Part shown: positions 47,101 through 58,075 of the stretch, in pieces
Position numbering within the stretch: the first letter of the stretch is position 1
Layout: every line of letters starts with the position of its first letter
Assembly: GCA_025766275.1 (NCBI GenBank)
Contig: JAFKAC010000208.1
Location: 1-64,000, forward strand
Direction: 5' to 3'
DNA length: 64,000 nucleotides
From: Lactarius indigo
Taxonomy: Eukaryota; Basidiomycota; Agaricomycetes; Russulales; Russulaceae
Program-made: the position numbers and the translations under genes
The notes under the pieces: generated by a model
Told to the model about the DNA's origin: nothing
What the model saw: the letters and a program-made list of their open reading frames with translations, nothing else
Database searches by the model: none

Positions 47101-50100
47101 GGTGCTCCATCCCACGCGCGGTGCTTCTTCAGAGGTCAACCTCAGCTCGCTTGACATCACGGCCGGTTTGAAAAAATCCGAGCTACATCTGGCATCGTCA
47201 AAGGCACCAAAGGATCTTATCGCCTCCCGTGACAAGCACCGTTCGGTGGTTCAGCAAATATCAGTCTCTGCTGTGCTCAATGGCATTGAGGTTCTCATGC
47301 TACCACACATACTCAACTTGGCCCAAAGCCTCGTCCGGTTGCGCAAGAGACCAAGAAACGCAACGCGATCTCCCCCGACCCCTTTTCCCACCCCGCAAGC
47401 CTCCCAAAGTTTATGGAAGACAACACTCTTGGTCGATGTTGTTCTCTCACTCAACGCATTACGCCTCCAGGTAGCCGCCGAAAAACTGATCGTCGCCTAC
47501 AATGTCTCCCACCTTGACTTCGTCTCGTCTGCGTATATTCGGATCCACTCGGGTCACACAGCTCGCCCTGAGCTGTCTGCCAACGCCTCGCTCTTCCTCG
47601 ATTCGATGGCTCTGGAGGCCCACTCGTCCTCAGATAGAGACTTCCCCGTTCCGCAAGACATGCTGGCAGAGATATCGGTCAAGAAGACAAACTTTAATTG
47701 TGCCTTGCGTCACGAGATGACCCTCTCCCCCACTGTCCGTGCAGCGCTGGTGATTGGCTCTTTACGTCTCTCCGTTCCTCGAAGTGCCATCCGGCTGTGG
47801 AAGTTCATCGAAGAATGGAAGGCCGATTATCTCCCCGGCTTCGAACGGACCATCCAGACTTTAGTATCGGAACTGCGGCAAGGTCCCAGCCCTCAGGCAT
47901 CCCCTACAACTGCTCAGCTCAAGTTCCCAAGTACAAACCTCCAATTTTCGGTGGGATCCTGCGGCGTTTTTCTTCATGTCCTCCCTGGCACTTGGTTGTC
48001 GTGGGAGTTATTTGATACGCTGGCCTACCTCAAGCTAGGAGTCGGCGTAGTGAAGTCACGGAGGATGAGCTCGAGTTTTGGTCTCAGGTTTTCTTCCCAG
48101 CGTGTCAGTATCGCATCACACTCCAAAGGAGGTCGGCCGGAAGACGTACCGGAGAAAGGGAGAAGACTCAAAGTTGGCCTTCCGTCGATCACGATCACTG
48201 GCACGTATGAAAACCATGGGGTCCACGTCTTGGTGTCGGCCGGGTTTTTCTCCATTACAGTCAAACCGTCCTATTGGGACACCTTACTCTCGGTGCAGCA
48301 GAAGTTCGGAAACGATTTCAACGATTTGCTTCACGTTATTGCCGATGCACGCGCGAGAAACGCGCCGTCTCAAAAGTTGAACGTGTCCCCTCCTTCCCCG
48401 TCACAGTCACAGTGGACTCTGCAGAGCGGCTCGTTCAAGGCTAAAGGCTTCCGGATCGGTCTGGTGGGCCATTCTTCGACGCTGTTCTTCGAGTGCCAAG
48501 ATATCGCCGGTGGGATGAAAGGCGGAGAAGGCAAGGGCAAAGGGAAAGGGAAATCCTGGCAGCTCAATGTTACGGGGCTGGGGCTGTCTCTGGCGCCGAG
48601 AGCGTTCGCCGTGATGAAATCCGTCGAATTTGATGGAAATCGTCGTTCTGCTTTCGTTATCATCGACTGCAAGGTAGAAGTCGACCACAGCACCACACAG
48701 AAGTTCCTGAGGATCAAGTTTAGCAAGATTCATGCCATTTTGCAGCCTAGCTCGATCGGAGAAATTGGTGACTTTGTGGATCATCTCCAAGTGAGTGTCC
48801 CCCTGTTGTTGTCTCCTAACGCATGTGCTCAGACTTTACGAACAGGCGAAAGTACTTGACCGGAAAGACGAGCGTGTTCGCGAACTTGCAGCATTCAAGG
48901 AGAAGACCGAGCGCATCATGAAGGCCTTCGAGGTCAACGACAGGGAGTCAACCCCCCTCAATGACACAGCATGGCTCAAGGACCACGCCGTCATCTTCAG
49001 TGTCAGCGACGTTGGAGTCGCGTTCCCCCTTGCCTTGGACAGTGGTATCGAAATTCCTCTCAACAAACCTCATCAGCACCCAGCCGTTCCAGCCTTCCTA
49101 TTTTCAGTCAAAACCGTCGAATTTGAGGCCAAGAACACGGGTCACAGTCAATTCGTCATGACAGGATTTTCGTTCCAGTTCGTGGATCGGTGAGTAGTGT
49201 TGTGCTTCAGTGACCCAGTCCGTCTTTTGAACTAATAACTATCGGTTCCAAGTTTCAGGCAATCTGTACCCTGGTGACTTTGCGGGGGACGGGCACCAGA
49301 CAGGAAACCGTCTCATATATCCTGATATGAAGGCTCAGGTGCGAACCGAGCGATCGGCAAGATCCCTTCGAATTCGCGTGGGTGCAAATATCAGCGGTTT
49401 CATCTTGGACCTTGAACCCTCCATCGCGGACCACGTTGCCTCGCTTGTTGACGTGTACAGGAGAGGCAAAGAGCGCGTGGATCGTTTTACCGTGAACGTC
49501 CCTCGTCAAGCTGTGGCACAGGATCCAGAGCCAAACGTGCGAAGGGTATCTGTCGATAAGGACGAATCGCCTCCTGCGGCTTCTAGTATCCTCCTGTCTA
49601 TGGTATTCCTCAGCGGACAGGTTCGCATGCACAGTGGCGCCGCGACATATTCCCCCAGAACGGGCTCTCTTTACGAAAGGAAGGGCAACATGCGGCCAGC
49701 ATCTCTCGTCGAGTCGTTCAATCTTCCGATGCTATCAGTCTGGGGAGAGTACCGCGCCACTTCGGTGCAGCGAGACCCGACTTCCATCAGGACGCGGAGC
49801 CACCATCGCTCGTGCTCAAGAGCACAATCCATTCCAGCGAGAACACATTACGGCCAAGCTTGCTTCCGTTTATGACCGATCTTGTCAACCATGCTGAACG
49901 TCGCATGCGCAAGGCAAGCTCGAGTAGTTCCTCAGCGTCCACTCGTGCTGCTGCGCTTCCGTTGCCTCTTGGTCCGAATCCTTCCTATCCACGCCCCAGC
50001 TGCCCCGAGCATGCAGATCACCTTTGCTCTGCGCATAGATCAATCAAAACTTCAACTCACATGCCAACCGGACGTCAACGTCATCGCGGGGGTCTATTGG

Positions 50101-52381
50101 GAAAGCGGGGGATTCCTCCTAAATGTCTCCGAATCAGGTCGACGGATATCGTTTATCGGAAACGTTGGAGGATTGACCATCGGACTTAAGCATGGGTTCC
50201 TCAGCGAAGATTGTGTTCGGCTCGACGCACGCAATCTTGCCTTCTCCACAACTTTCACCGCGGCTAGACAAGGCTTCGGGGCTCGACGTGAGCTCCATGT
50301 CAGTTGTGGTCGACACGGAGGTGTCTGGGGGCCTGCGATTCTCACGGTTCCAGGACGTCCTGTGCTTCAAAGCTGTTTGGCTAGACCGTATCCCAGTGCT
50401 TAGTGCAACATCTGGTGGCGAGCTGGAGGACACACTTTCCAAACCGAGAGTACCGCCAACGTCAGGCGCTTCGCAACCCAAGACGGGATTCACGACTGCG
50501 GTACTTGTCCGCATCAGACGTATAGGGCTAAATGTGGATCTTGGGCAATCGATATCGTCTGTTGGGATGGATATGTTGGATGTAACCCTGCGTAGCAAGA
50601 TCGAAGAGATGTCTGCGGAGCTTTCGCTGTCCATAGGTGATCTCACTATGTTGGCTTCCGGCAACATTTCGGGACGCGCACGTATTCCCGACTTCTCGTT
50701 CAGCACCATGCGCCGCAAAGCCCTTGCATTGGATTCTTCTGACTTGTTGGGAGAGCCAAGGATGCTCGATATGTCGTTGAAAAGTGGGAACCTGGAGATG
50801 ACGCTAGAATCTGACTACCAGAAGATATTGCATCTCTGGTAAGTTGCGCGAGTCGTGTGCCAGGGTGATATCTCTGATTCGCTTTTCAGGTCCGAACCTC
50901 TTAGCGTCACAGTCTGGGACGATTGGTCGCAGATGTCCCCTCACGTGGCCGTTCTAGATCGATTGCTCCGCCTCTCCTTCATGGTTTCGGGCACTGAAGT
51001 CGTCGCCGTAGGCTCAGTGAGCACCATACCGAAGCTCGTTTCCTACGGGTCTCGCTTCATAGCAAACCTCGACGCGCAACGAGAAGGTGCAGCACGGGAG
51101 TCGAAGGCATTCCGAATTGCCCAGTCGCCCAAGCCAGATAACCCCCTTTCCGCTTTCGCCAATGCTATGCTCCAGACGGCGCGGACACGTCTACGTGAGA
51201 AAGAAGACAGCCTGTCGTATGTCGTTCAGCAACGGATGCAATTCTCGCTCGGTTCCCTGAGGCTCGCCGTTTTCCCGCGGACAATGGAGGACAACGAAAT
51301 GGCATCGTTCACCGCAAGCGATCTGCGTTCCGATCTCGACCTCATCGTCGAATCCAGCGACCTCCCAGCGAAGCGCAAACTGCATCTGGCGTTTTCAGGC
51401 ATGTCGGCCTCTCGGCTCGGTCCGCTCAATCATGGTGCCGTTCCCGCAGACGTTCGGACGGACGTACGACGATGGCTTGGAGCACTACGTAAAGACACGC
51501 CCGTCTCGACGATCTTCGAGCTACCGGCTATGGACATGGAAATGGAGAGCGAGGAAGCGAGCGGGGTCCTCGAGTACGATTTCGTCTCGCAGTTCGCTCG
51601 GGGAGACATGACCGCCGCCAGAAGAGAGGACATTTTCATCACGCTGAACATGGCGTTGTATTCGTGGCTCACGCTACTGCGGAAGAATCTTGCACGCGAG
51701 ATGAATCAAGCTCAGGCTCAGGGCCTGGTGGACCGTCGCCCAGCTGCTGGACTTCTGATGCCCACAACTTCAGGTTCAGCTACGCCGAGACGCAGACGCA
51801 CAATTACCGAATCTTCACCTCCCGACATTGCTTCCCTTTCCACGACGAACCTGGCAGCCGACCGGCCTATTGTTTCACCCAAACCAACACGTCCTTCCGC
51901 CCGCTTCGACGCAGCAAGGGAGAGGCGCCACAAATCAACGTTTTCCATGTCCGCAATGCCGAGCGTGAGCGACGCCGACGAGGCTCAGACGCTGCTCGAA
52001 CCGCCAGTAGACCTCCTCACGCCCCCACGCTCCCGCGGCGCATCGACGCCACCGCTGAATGTCCAAATCACCGGCTCTGCGCCAACTAACGTAGCACAAC
52101 CTCCCCCGAGTCCGATTGCGCCTGCAGCTTCCTCGTCGGGGAACGCCCCAGGTCTCGTCTACCAGCCGCGACATCGACGCATCGAGCGACTGCATATGCG
52201 GCAGTTGGGCGAAGCGACGCCAGACGTGATGCATCCCTTCTTCACGAAGAAAGCAGGATTCAGTCTTGAAGACGCCCTGCCACAATACGTGCATGAATAC
52301 GCAACGATGCCAATTGGGGAGATGACCCGCGCGTTGTTGAAGCTTTATAGTAGGCAATTGAGCCGCTCGGCGCCACAGTAG
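41141..52381 (+). CDS. CSF1: Csf1/BLTP1-type bridge-like lipid-transfer protein
   Basis: The gene spans 11.2 kb and encodes roughly 3,000 or more residues in some twenty exons. The N-terminus has one membrane anchor (VTTILVVIALLFYILYWNRL) and the start of the repeating beta-groove rod: SLHISLLSGRILLKDFRYHS, then LRWQYW, then FEGFEWFINNRTAAFDNIVA. The longest exon (about 45841-48792) encodes 980 residues without interruption. The C-terminus, MHPFFTKKAGFSLEDALPQY then VHEYATMPIGEM, is typical of fungal Csf1. Yeast Csf1 and animal BLTP1/Tweek form ER-contact-site tubes that move phospholipids, with links to GPI-anchor synthesis and cold adaptation. Three apparent one-base frame breaks lie near 49767, 49990 and 50255; conserved sequence continues in the next frame each time. 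They may be sequence errors, and an intact gene is likely. Confidence 0.9.
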
Positions 52382-52483
52382 AAGTAATTTATATGCTATC
52401 GCCTCGCTTTTAGTTCTGTCGTTATTATTTTTAACTAATATTATATCTATTGCTCTGCTAATCCGGGTACACGGAGACATGAA

Positions 52484-53433
52484 CTACTTAGAACCACCCA
52501 CGTTGAATACGCTGAGTAACGCAAAGCAGCCGTAGAGAAGTCCTATAGGGTAAGCGACGAGAAGACGCTGATCCGACATGCGAAGAACGGCAACGAAGAT
52601 ACCTGATGCGGCGTAGGTACACCAGACGATAGATAGGGAGGAGAGCATGTAACCCAGCATGCCGCTACGAAAGAAGTGCATCAGAACGAGGCATCAACAG
52701 GGTGCTTAGTGTTTACGTACTCCAACGTGATAACGACGCTAAGTGCGCCAACGCCCACCATGGGCAGCAAGCAATACCCGAGTACAGAGAGCACGCGGTA
52801 GGCATCGATGCCCTGCTCGGACATCAGGTTTAGGAGACAATAGAGGCTCATGGAGCCTAATAACGCGAGGCCATAGATATACCCGAACTGTGGCTTGCCG
52901 GACTGCGCATTGTGGGTGTGAGCGTGTACGAGGCACCATCATGCGTAAGTAAGCACGTACGAAAAGCAGGGATGTGGCAAAGCAAAAGCAAAAGATGAGG
53001 GGCCCTGCAAGGTCGGCGTCGTCCATTATGCGCTCGTCGACACGGCGAAAGGGATTTAGAACCGTCATAGACTTGGCTCGTATGTGAGAGAAATTAATGC
53101 CGAGCTCTGTAATAAGTAATGCACATGAAGGGAAATGTCGAACGTATGCCGAAGCCCGAGCTTACCCTCGAGCAGTGGAGGCTCGCCCTCGAACCCGCCG
53201 GTCCCGAACGCGGTCCACCATCCCCCGGCAGGCTGGATGCTGCCTGTGTATCCAGATGCCCCCGGCGGCACTATGGAGCCCTGTGTGTTTACGTTGCCCT
53301 CGAGGCTGGAGCGTGAGCCGACGTAAAAGGAGGACTGGTCGTAGAACTGGAGTGGTACGCTTGGTTGGTTCCCGCGTCCATAGTAAGAATTTTGAGAGGA
53401 GGCAGCCCCGTACGCAGCGCTGTCTTGCCACAT
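52484..53433 (-). CDS. YIP1: Yip1-family Golgi membrane protein
   Basis: Four exons encode about 265 residues. The N-terminal cytosolic part is Ser/Gly/Gln/Tyr-rich ([20 protein letters not shown]) and leads into the Yip1 signature [20 protein letters not shown], which spans the first splice junction. Then come [20 protein letters not shown] and five hydrophobic segments, including [69 protein letters not shown] and [19 protein letters not shown]. Yip1 proteins bind prenylated Ypt/Rab GTPases and act in ER-to-Golgi vesicle formation. The gene converges on Csf1 (102 bp between stops) and diverges from the P450 gene with at most 50-110 bp between starts. No frame break. Confidence 0.92.
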
Positions 53434-53483
53434 TGCAGTAGAGAAGTAGGCGCGCGGTGGTTATGTTATAACGTGGAAGTGAA

Positions 53484-55501
53484 ATGCGTTTGTTGCAGGC
53501 ACACGCGTCCGCGTTGGTCCTTATTTGTTCCCACCATTGGTGGATGGCACTCTTCTCTCTCCCAGGCTTTCCCGCGGCGATCGCGACCATTGTCGGCTAT
53601 TCCGCCTGGCGAATCATTTACAACCTATATTTCCACCCGCTCTCGCATTTCCCTGGACCAAAGCTTGCTGCGTGTTCCAGGCTATGGTTGGCTTATCGCG
53701 AGCTCATCAGAGGTCAGTCGTTGGGAGACCTGCGCGCAGAGCTTCATCGACAGTACGGTGCGCACAACTGCCGAAGCTGTCTCTGCGCGCCTCCTGATAT
53801 ATATATATATTCTCTAGGAGAGGTTGTTCGTTTGGCACCTAACGAGGTTCGTTCAAGTCGGCTGAATGGGCTGTTCTCCCTAAATCCACCTTACTCGCAG
53901 CTTCACTTTTCGAATCCCGCTGCGCATAGCGACATATATAACCACAGGAACAAATGGGACAAGGACTACTTACTCTACCGCGCCTTCGACTTGGACACAT
54001 CAACAATCGGCTTCATACGCTACTCTAATGCTAAACAGCGTAGAGAAGTCCTCGCACCCCTCTTCTCCAGGACATCGATCCTCCAAATGCAGGATCTCGT
54101 ACAGGAACGGGTAAGGGACCGTCCCTCCGATGGAACCCCGTTTTAATTTCTCATCACGTTTCAGGTGAACGTTCTTTGCGACGCCTTGGCCATCAGTTTG
54201 CGGCAGGTGAGAGGACCTTTACATTGGACCGGTGTTGTGGGGTCAAACTTTTGGTTCTTGCGATATAAAGGAAAGTCTAGCGATCTCGTGCTAGGTTTCC
54301 AGTGCTTTGCCGTCGACGTGATTATGTCCTTCTGCTACGCAAAAAACTGGGACGCGACGAAAGCGCCAGACTTTGAGTCCGATATTGTCCTCGCTTCCCA
54401 TGCGGTCCTTCCTCTCTTTACCATGGGCAAGTATTTGGGTAATTTCGTGAGGATAATGGGATACATTCCTAAGTGGTTCGGTATAAATTTCGGTCCCTCT
54501 GCCACCAGGGCGGTGTTTTTACTCCGTGGGGTATGTGTTCACCCTAGTAAAGAAAGAGTGGCAAGTAACACGTTCCTCCATAATTCACTAGGTGTTGACG
54601 GACCAGATTGACGAAATAGTGCGTAATCCAGGCAGCCTGGAAAATGCCTCCCATAGAATCATTTATCATTCGTTATTGGATCCCGATGCTAATAAAGGAC
54701 GACCATTACCCTCAAAGCTGAGCTTATGGCACGAAGCGGGTGCATTACTTGCTGCAGGTTCGGACACGACCGCAGTCTCCGCAACGACAATCTCGTATCA
54801 TGTTTTACACAACCCCGAAGTACAGCAACGACTTATAAAGGAATTGCATACAGCGTGGCCGGTTCTGGAAGAGGTACCACGTTATGAAGTTTTTGAAAAG
54901 TTACCGTACTTGGCAAGTCCTTATGCAATGATGGTTGGTTCAGTTCGCGTGCTAAGCAGCCTTTTGCAGACTGCGGTTGTCAAAGAGGGGCTTCGCATGT
55001 TTCCAGGAGGCGCTGCGCTACCGCGTGTTGTCCCCCCGGATGGAGCCATGATAGCCGGGACTTTCATTCCTGGCGGAGTAAGTCATGTCGTCCAGCCGAT
55101 TCCGTTGCATGCTCACCAGATCACAGACTGTCGTCGGCCAATGTTTCCTTTGTGTACACCGTTCACCCGTGGTGTTCTCCGACCCGGATGCGTTCATCCC
55201 GGACCGCTGGCTAGGAGAAGACGCAAAAACACATGAGGCATCGTTGGCAGTGTTCTCGAAAGGTCCCCGTAGTTGTATAGGCATAAATCTGGCATATTGC
55301 GAACTCTATACTCTCATCGCTGGCGTTTTCCGTCGCTTTGACGTAACTTTGGATGCGAAAAGGTTTGGACCCTTGTCATTGTCATTGCTTTGTCGCTGAA
55401 GGAGGTCCTTCAGGCCGGGAGATCTGACTGTCATGGAGCATTTCGCGCCGGTATTCAAAGGCCAGCATTTGCGCGCATATTGTAAGCCTGTCTCGGATTA
55501 G
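53484..55501 (+). CDS. Cytochrome P450 monooxygenase
   Basis: About eight exons encode roughly 490 residues of a class II (microsomal) P450. An N-terminal anchor (FPAAIATIVGYSAWRIIYNL) is followed by the proline hinge HPLSHFPGPKLAA. The I-helix oxygen-activating motif is AGSDTTA (about 54756-54776), the K-helix ExxR is EGLR (about 54985), PERF-like residues are DRWL (about 55200), and the haem loop FSKGPRSCIG carries the ligand cysteine (about 55255-55284). The first ATG is 53484; 53544 (MALFSLPGF) places the anchor at the very N-terminus and may be the true start. One intron contains a short (TA)n run (53797-53812). All motifs are intact. The substrate is unknown; no biosynthetic cluster surrounds it. 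Confidence 0.9.
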
Positions 55502-55669
55502 CGTGTATTCTCGCAACAGGGACTCGTATCTAGTTTTAGTACACGACGTAATAGAACATGTTTATCTGAATATTGTACGGACGTCAGTGATAGCGACAAT
55601 AAGCGCACGTGCAAGTTACGGGTTCCACAGGGTCTGAGGCTCCGAGAAACCGCCGAAGACTCCTCTGCC

Positions 55670-56723
55670 ATGGTCAGTGCTTTTATTGCATCTCGCTGCC
55701 TCTTTTGCTGATCTCGTTCGCTCGGAATCCTAGCCTCAGGTACAGATTTGTTATCGCTTTTGAGTTCTTCGTTTAATCCTCTTTTTAGAATGAGTATATC
55801 GAGGAGCACATCAAGCGACACGGTCGCCGTTTAGATCATTATGAACGCAAGTACGTATTCAACGCCTTGCGACTCCTCCTTCCTGGCTTATATGTCGCAG
55901 GCGGAAGCGCTGAAGCTCGTTCGGTTCATCGACAATCCGCTGTTGCGCAAAAGGCCTTTGGTCTCAAGGCCAAGCTTCTTCACGCGAAGAGACACGCTGA
56001 GAAGGTGCAACTCAAAAAGACCCTTAAAGCCCACGACGAGCGTAATGTCAAACAAAAAGACTCCTCCAATGTTTCCAGATGGCGCACTCCCTACCTTTCT
56101 ACTCGACCGAGAAGGTCAGAAGGACGCCAAGGCGCTGTCTACTGCCATCAAGCAAAAGCGAAAGGACAAGGCCGCCAAGTATGCCGTGCCTCTACCCTAA
56201 AGTTCGAGGTATCGCAGAAGATGAGATGTTCAAGGTCATGCGTACCGGAAAGAGCAAGAAAAAGTCGTGGAAGCGCATGGTCACGAAGGCTACCTTCGTC
56301 GGCGAGGGCTTCACCCGTAAGCCGGTCAAAATGGAGCGCTTCGTGAGACCCATGGCTCTGCGCTACAAGAAAGCGAATGTCACACATCGTGCGTTTCCCA
56401 CTTTCGCCCCGCCTTCCTTGTGTGTCCTTATCGATTTTCTGCGCAGCCGACCTCAAGGCGACATTCCAACTCCAGATTCTTGGTGTTAAGAAGAACCCCC
56501 AATCCCCCATGTACACGCAGCTTGGTGTCCTAACTAAGGGTACTGTCATCGAAGTTAACGTGTCAGAGCTTGGAATGGTCACTGCTGGCGGCAAGGTCGT
56601 GTTTGGCAAGTACGCGCAGGTCACGAACAACCCTGAAAACGACGGTTGCATCAACGCTGTACTTCGTATGTCTTCCCGCTTCCCTTCAAGTTGCATTGCA
56701 TTAATGATACAGCAGTCGTATGA
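55670..56723 (+). CDS. NSA2: Ribosome biogenesis protein NSA2, with 6-nt micro-exon and frame breaks
   Basis: NSA2 is a pre-60S assembly factor of about 260 residues. The N-terminus [20 protein letters not shown] is rebuilt from three exons: ATG (55670-55672), the 6-nt exon CCTCAG (55734-55739) and AATGAGTAT.. from 55789. Introns are 61 and 49 nt with GTCAGT..CTAG and GTACAG..TTTTAG borders. A further intron ends at 55900. The core ([60 protein letters not shown]) and the end GCINAVLLV are all conserved. Relative to that conserved protein there are three single-base insertions: T near 55911 (after RKRKR), A in an A-run near 56054, and T near 56198 (between PLP and KVRG). They sum to three, so the frame is restored. 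Since NSA2 is essential in yeast, residual sequence error is the simplest reading. Confidence 0.85.
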
Positions 56724-56802
56724 TGGTTTTGATGTTCACACTCTGTATTTCTGTAAAAGCACAAAAAGAAAATATTGATATAATTTACATCCTTTGTCTA
56801 AG

Positions 56803-56816
56803 ACCCTAACCCTAAA
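56803..56816. promoter_or_regulatory. Telomere-like box upstream of the PRKRIP1-like gene
   Basis: The motif ACCCTAACCCTAAA, two CCCTAA units, lies 30 bp before the start codon at 56846 and 80 bp after the NSA2 stop. Such telo-box motifs occur in promoters of ribosome-biogenesis and ribosomal-protein genes in several fungi. Function here is inferred only. Confidence 0.4.
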
Positions 56817-56845
56817 TCCGGTTCATCCTTGAACTCTACGTCCTT

Positions 56846-57584
56846 ATGTCTCATTCTCCATCACCAGTCCCCGGGGCTGCTTCAGAAGGAACATCGACAC
56901 GACACGCGCGGAATGCACTCGAAAAGCAGCGTCAACAACTTGAGCGCCTGCTCAAGGACCCCGCAAAGCCGGCAGCGATCCCTGCGCCGCCAAAAGAGAA
57001 GACGATTCGCCCTCCCCGCGAAATGATGAAGAACGTACAGGGTTCGAGCGCGGGAGCTGGAAGTGGCGAGTTTCACGTATACAAAGCAAGCCGCAGGCTG
57101 GAGTACGAGCGACTGAAAGCCATACACGATGGCGCGCATAAGGTACGCCTCTTATCGTTGACGTCGGCTCTGTACAGACGGGTGTTTGTGTGTCCATTTA
57201 GGAAGCTGTATCACGCGAATTTGAAGATAAGAAGAGACAGCGCGAGCAGGAGGCCGAGGCGAAAACCGCCAAGAACCGTTCGAAGAGGCAGAAGAAGAAG
57301 GAACGTGCGAAGGGCTCTAAGTCTGCAGATCAGGGAGGAGGAGGGAAGGTCACTGGCGCGAGCGACGAGCAAGTCCTAAAGAAGCGCAGGGTGGTTAATG
57401 GAAAGGAACTAGTATTCGGAGGCCGGGAGAAGAGAGCGACGGTGAGGATGGAGAAGAGGACGGTGATAACGATGACGAGACGGGTCCACAAACTGCGCCA
57501 GTGGAGGACGAACAAGAACCCACCTCCACGCCCAACGTGCCGGTTGCAGTGGCACCTACTATTACGATCCACGAGGACGACTGA
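56846..57584 (+). CDS. PRKRIP1-like (DUF1168) spliceosome-associated protein
   Basis: Two exons (56846-57141 and 57202-57584) encode about 225 residues. The N-terminus has RNALEKQRQQLERLLKDPAK, then FHVYKASRRLEYERLKAIHD across to EAVSREFEDKKRQREQEAEA and KTAKNRSKRQKKKERAKG. This arrangement (Y..RR.EYERL, then KTAKNR.KRQKKK) defines DUF1168/PRKRIP1, a splicing-factor family with a long basic helix. After KKRRVVNGKELVF one G appears missing near 57420. In the next frame the family-like acidic tail PGEESDGEDGEEDGDNDDE runs on to a stop at 57584. In the undisturbed frame the sequence becomes an unrelated basic tail. It shares the region's indel problem. Confidence 0.8.
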
Positions 57585-58075
57585 CTGTTGGTTGTGCGTG
57601 CGTTCGTTGCCAGCGTGCGCTTCCGATGCGGTTCCTCTTCCGTGCATGTCCCCTGGGCCTCACCCGTGCTACCCCCTGGAATATATCAGGTATTTACCGT
57701 ACATCCTCCGCTACATGACAACGCAGCAGTGCCCTCCTCACTTTGGGCCGCGTTTACATATAGTAATTGTATCAACTCGGATGTTCTCCCATGTGCACTC
57801 GGAGAGCGGCAGTTCCACCGATTATCTTCGCGCTTTGTTGGAATCAATAGTTCCGTCTGTTCCGTCGCTTACTGCTTAGGAATGAAAATTGCTTTTTGCT
57901 GCTTACAAGTGGACACGTTCCTGCCGGGTGTTTGTGGCAAAGCGAAATATTGACCGATAAGGGTTATTTCTAATTGGCGGATTCCGATTTGGTGGGTCAC
58001 TGGCTCTTGGAGTGCCACCACGCCTTTCGAGTAGTATTCCGAATCTTTGGTCAGCGATCCGTGCCGGTTGTTGAC
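57585..58075. other. Intergenic region upstream of the histone deacetylase
   Basis: 491 bp with no gene recognised. Near its 3' end lies a sequence (57942-57970) that recurs upstream of RMT2. Confidence 0.5.
57942..57970. repeat. 28-bp motif shared with the RMT2 upstream region
   Basis: AGCGAAATATT, a 2-nt difference, then CCGATAAGGGTTATTTC, ending 106 bp before the HDA1-like start. The same string is at 62121-62147, ending 41 bp before the RMT2 start. It contains a weak inverted repeat (GAAATA..TATTTC) and a GATAAG core. Confidence 0.75.

Noticed and set aside
56803..56816. Interstitial telomere scar
   Set aside because: Only two CCCTAA units, located in a normal gene promoter; a telo-box regulatory motif is more economical.
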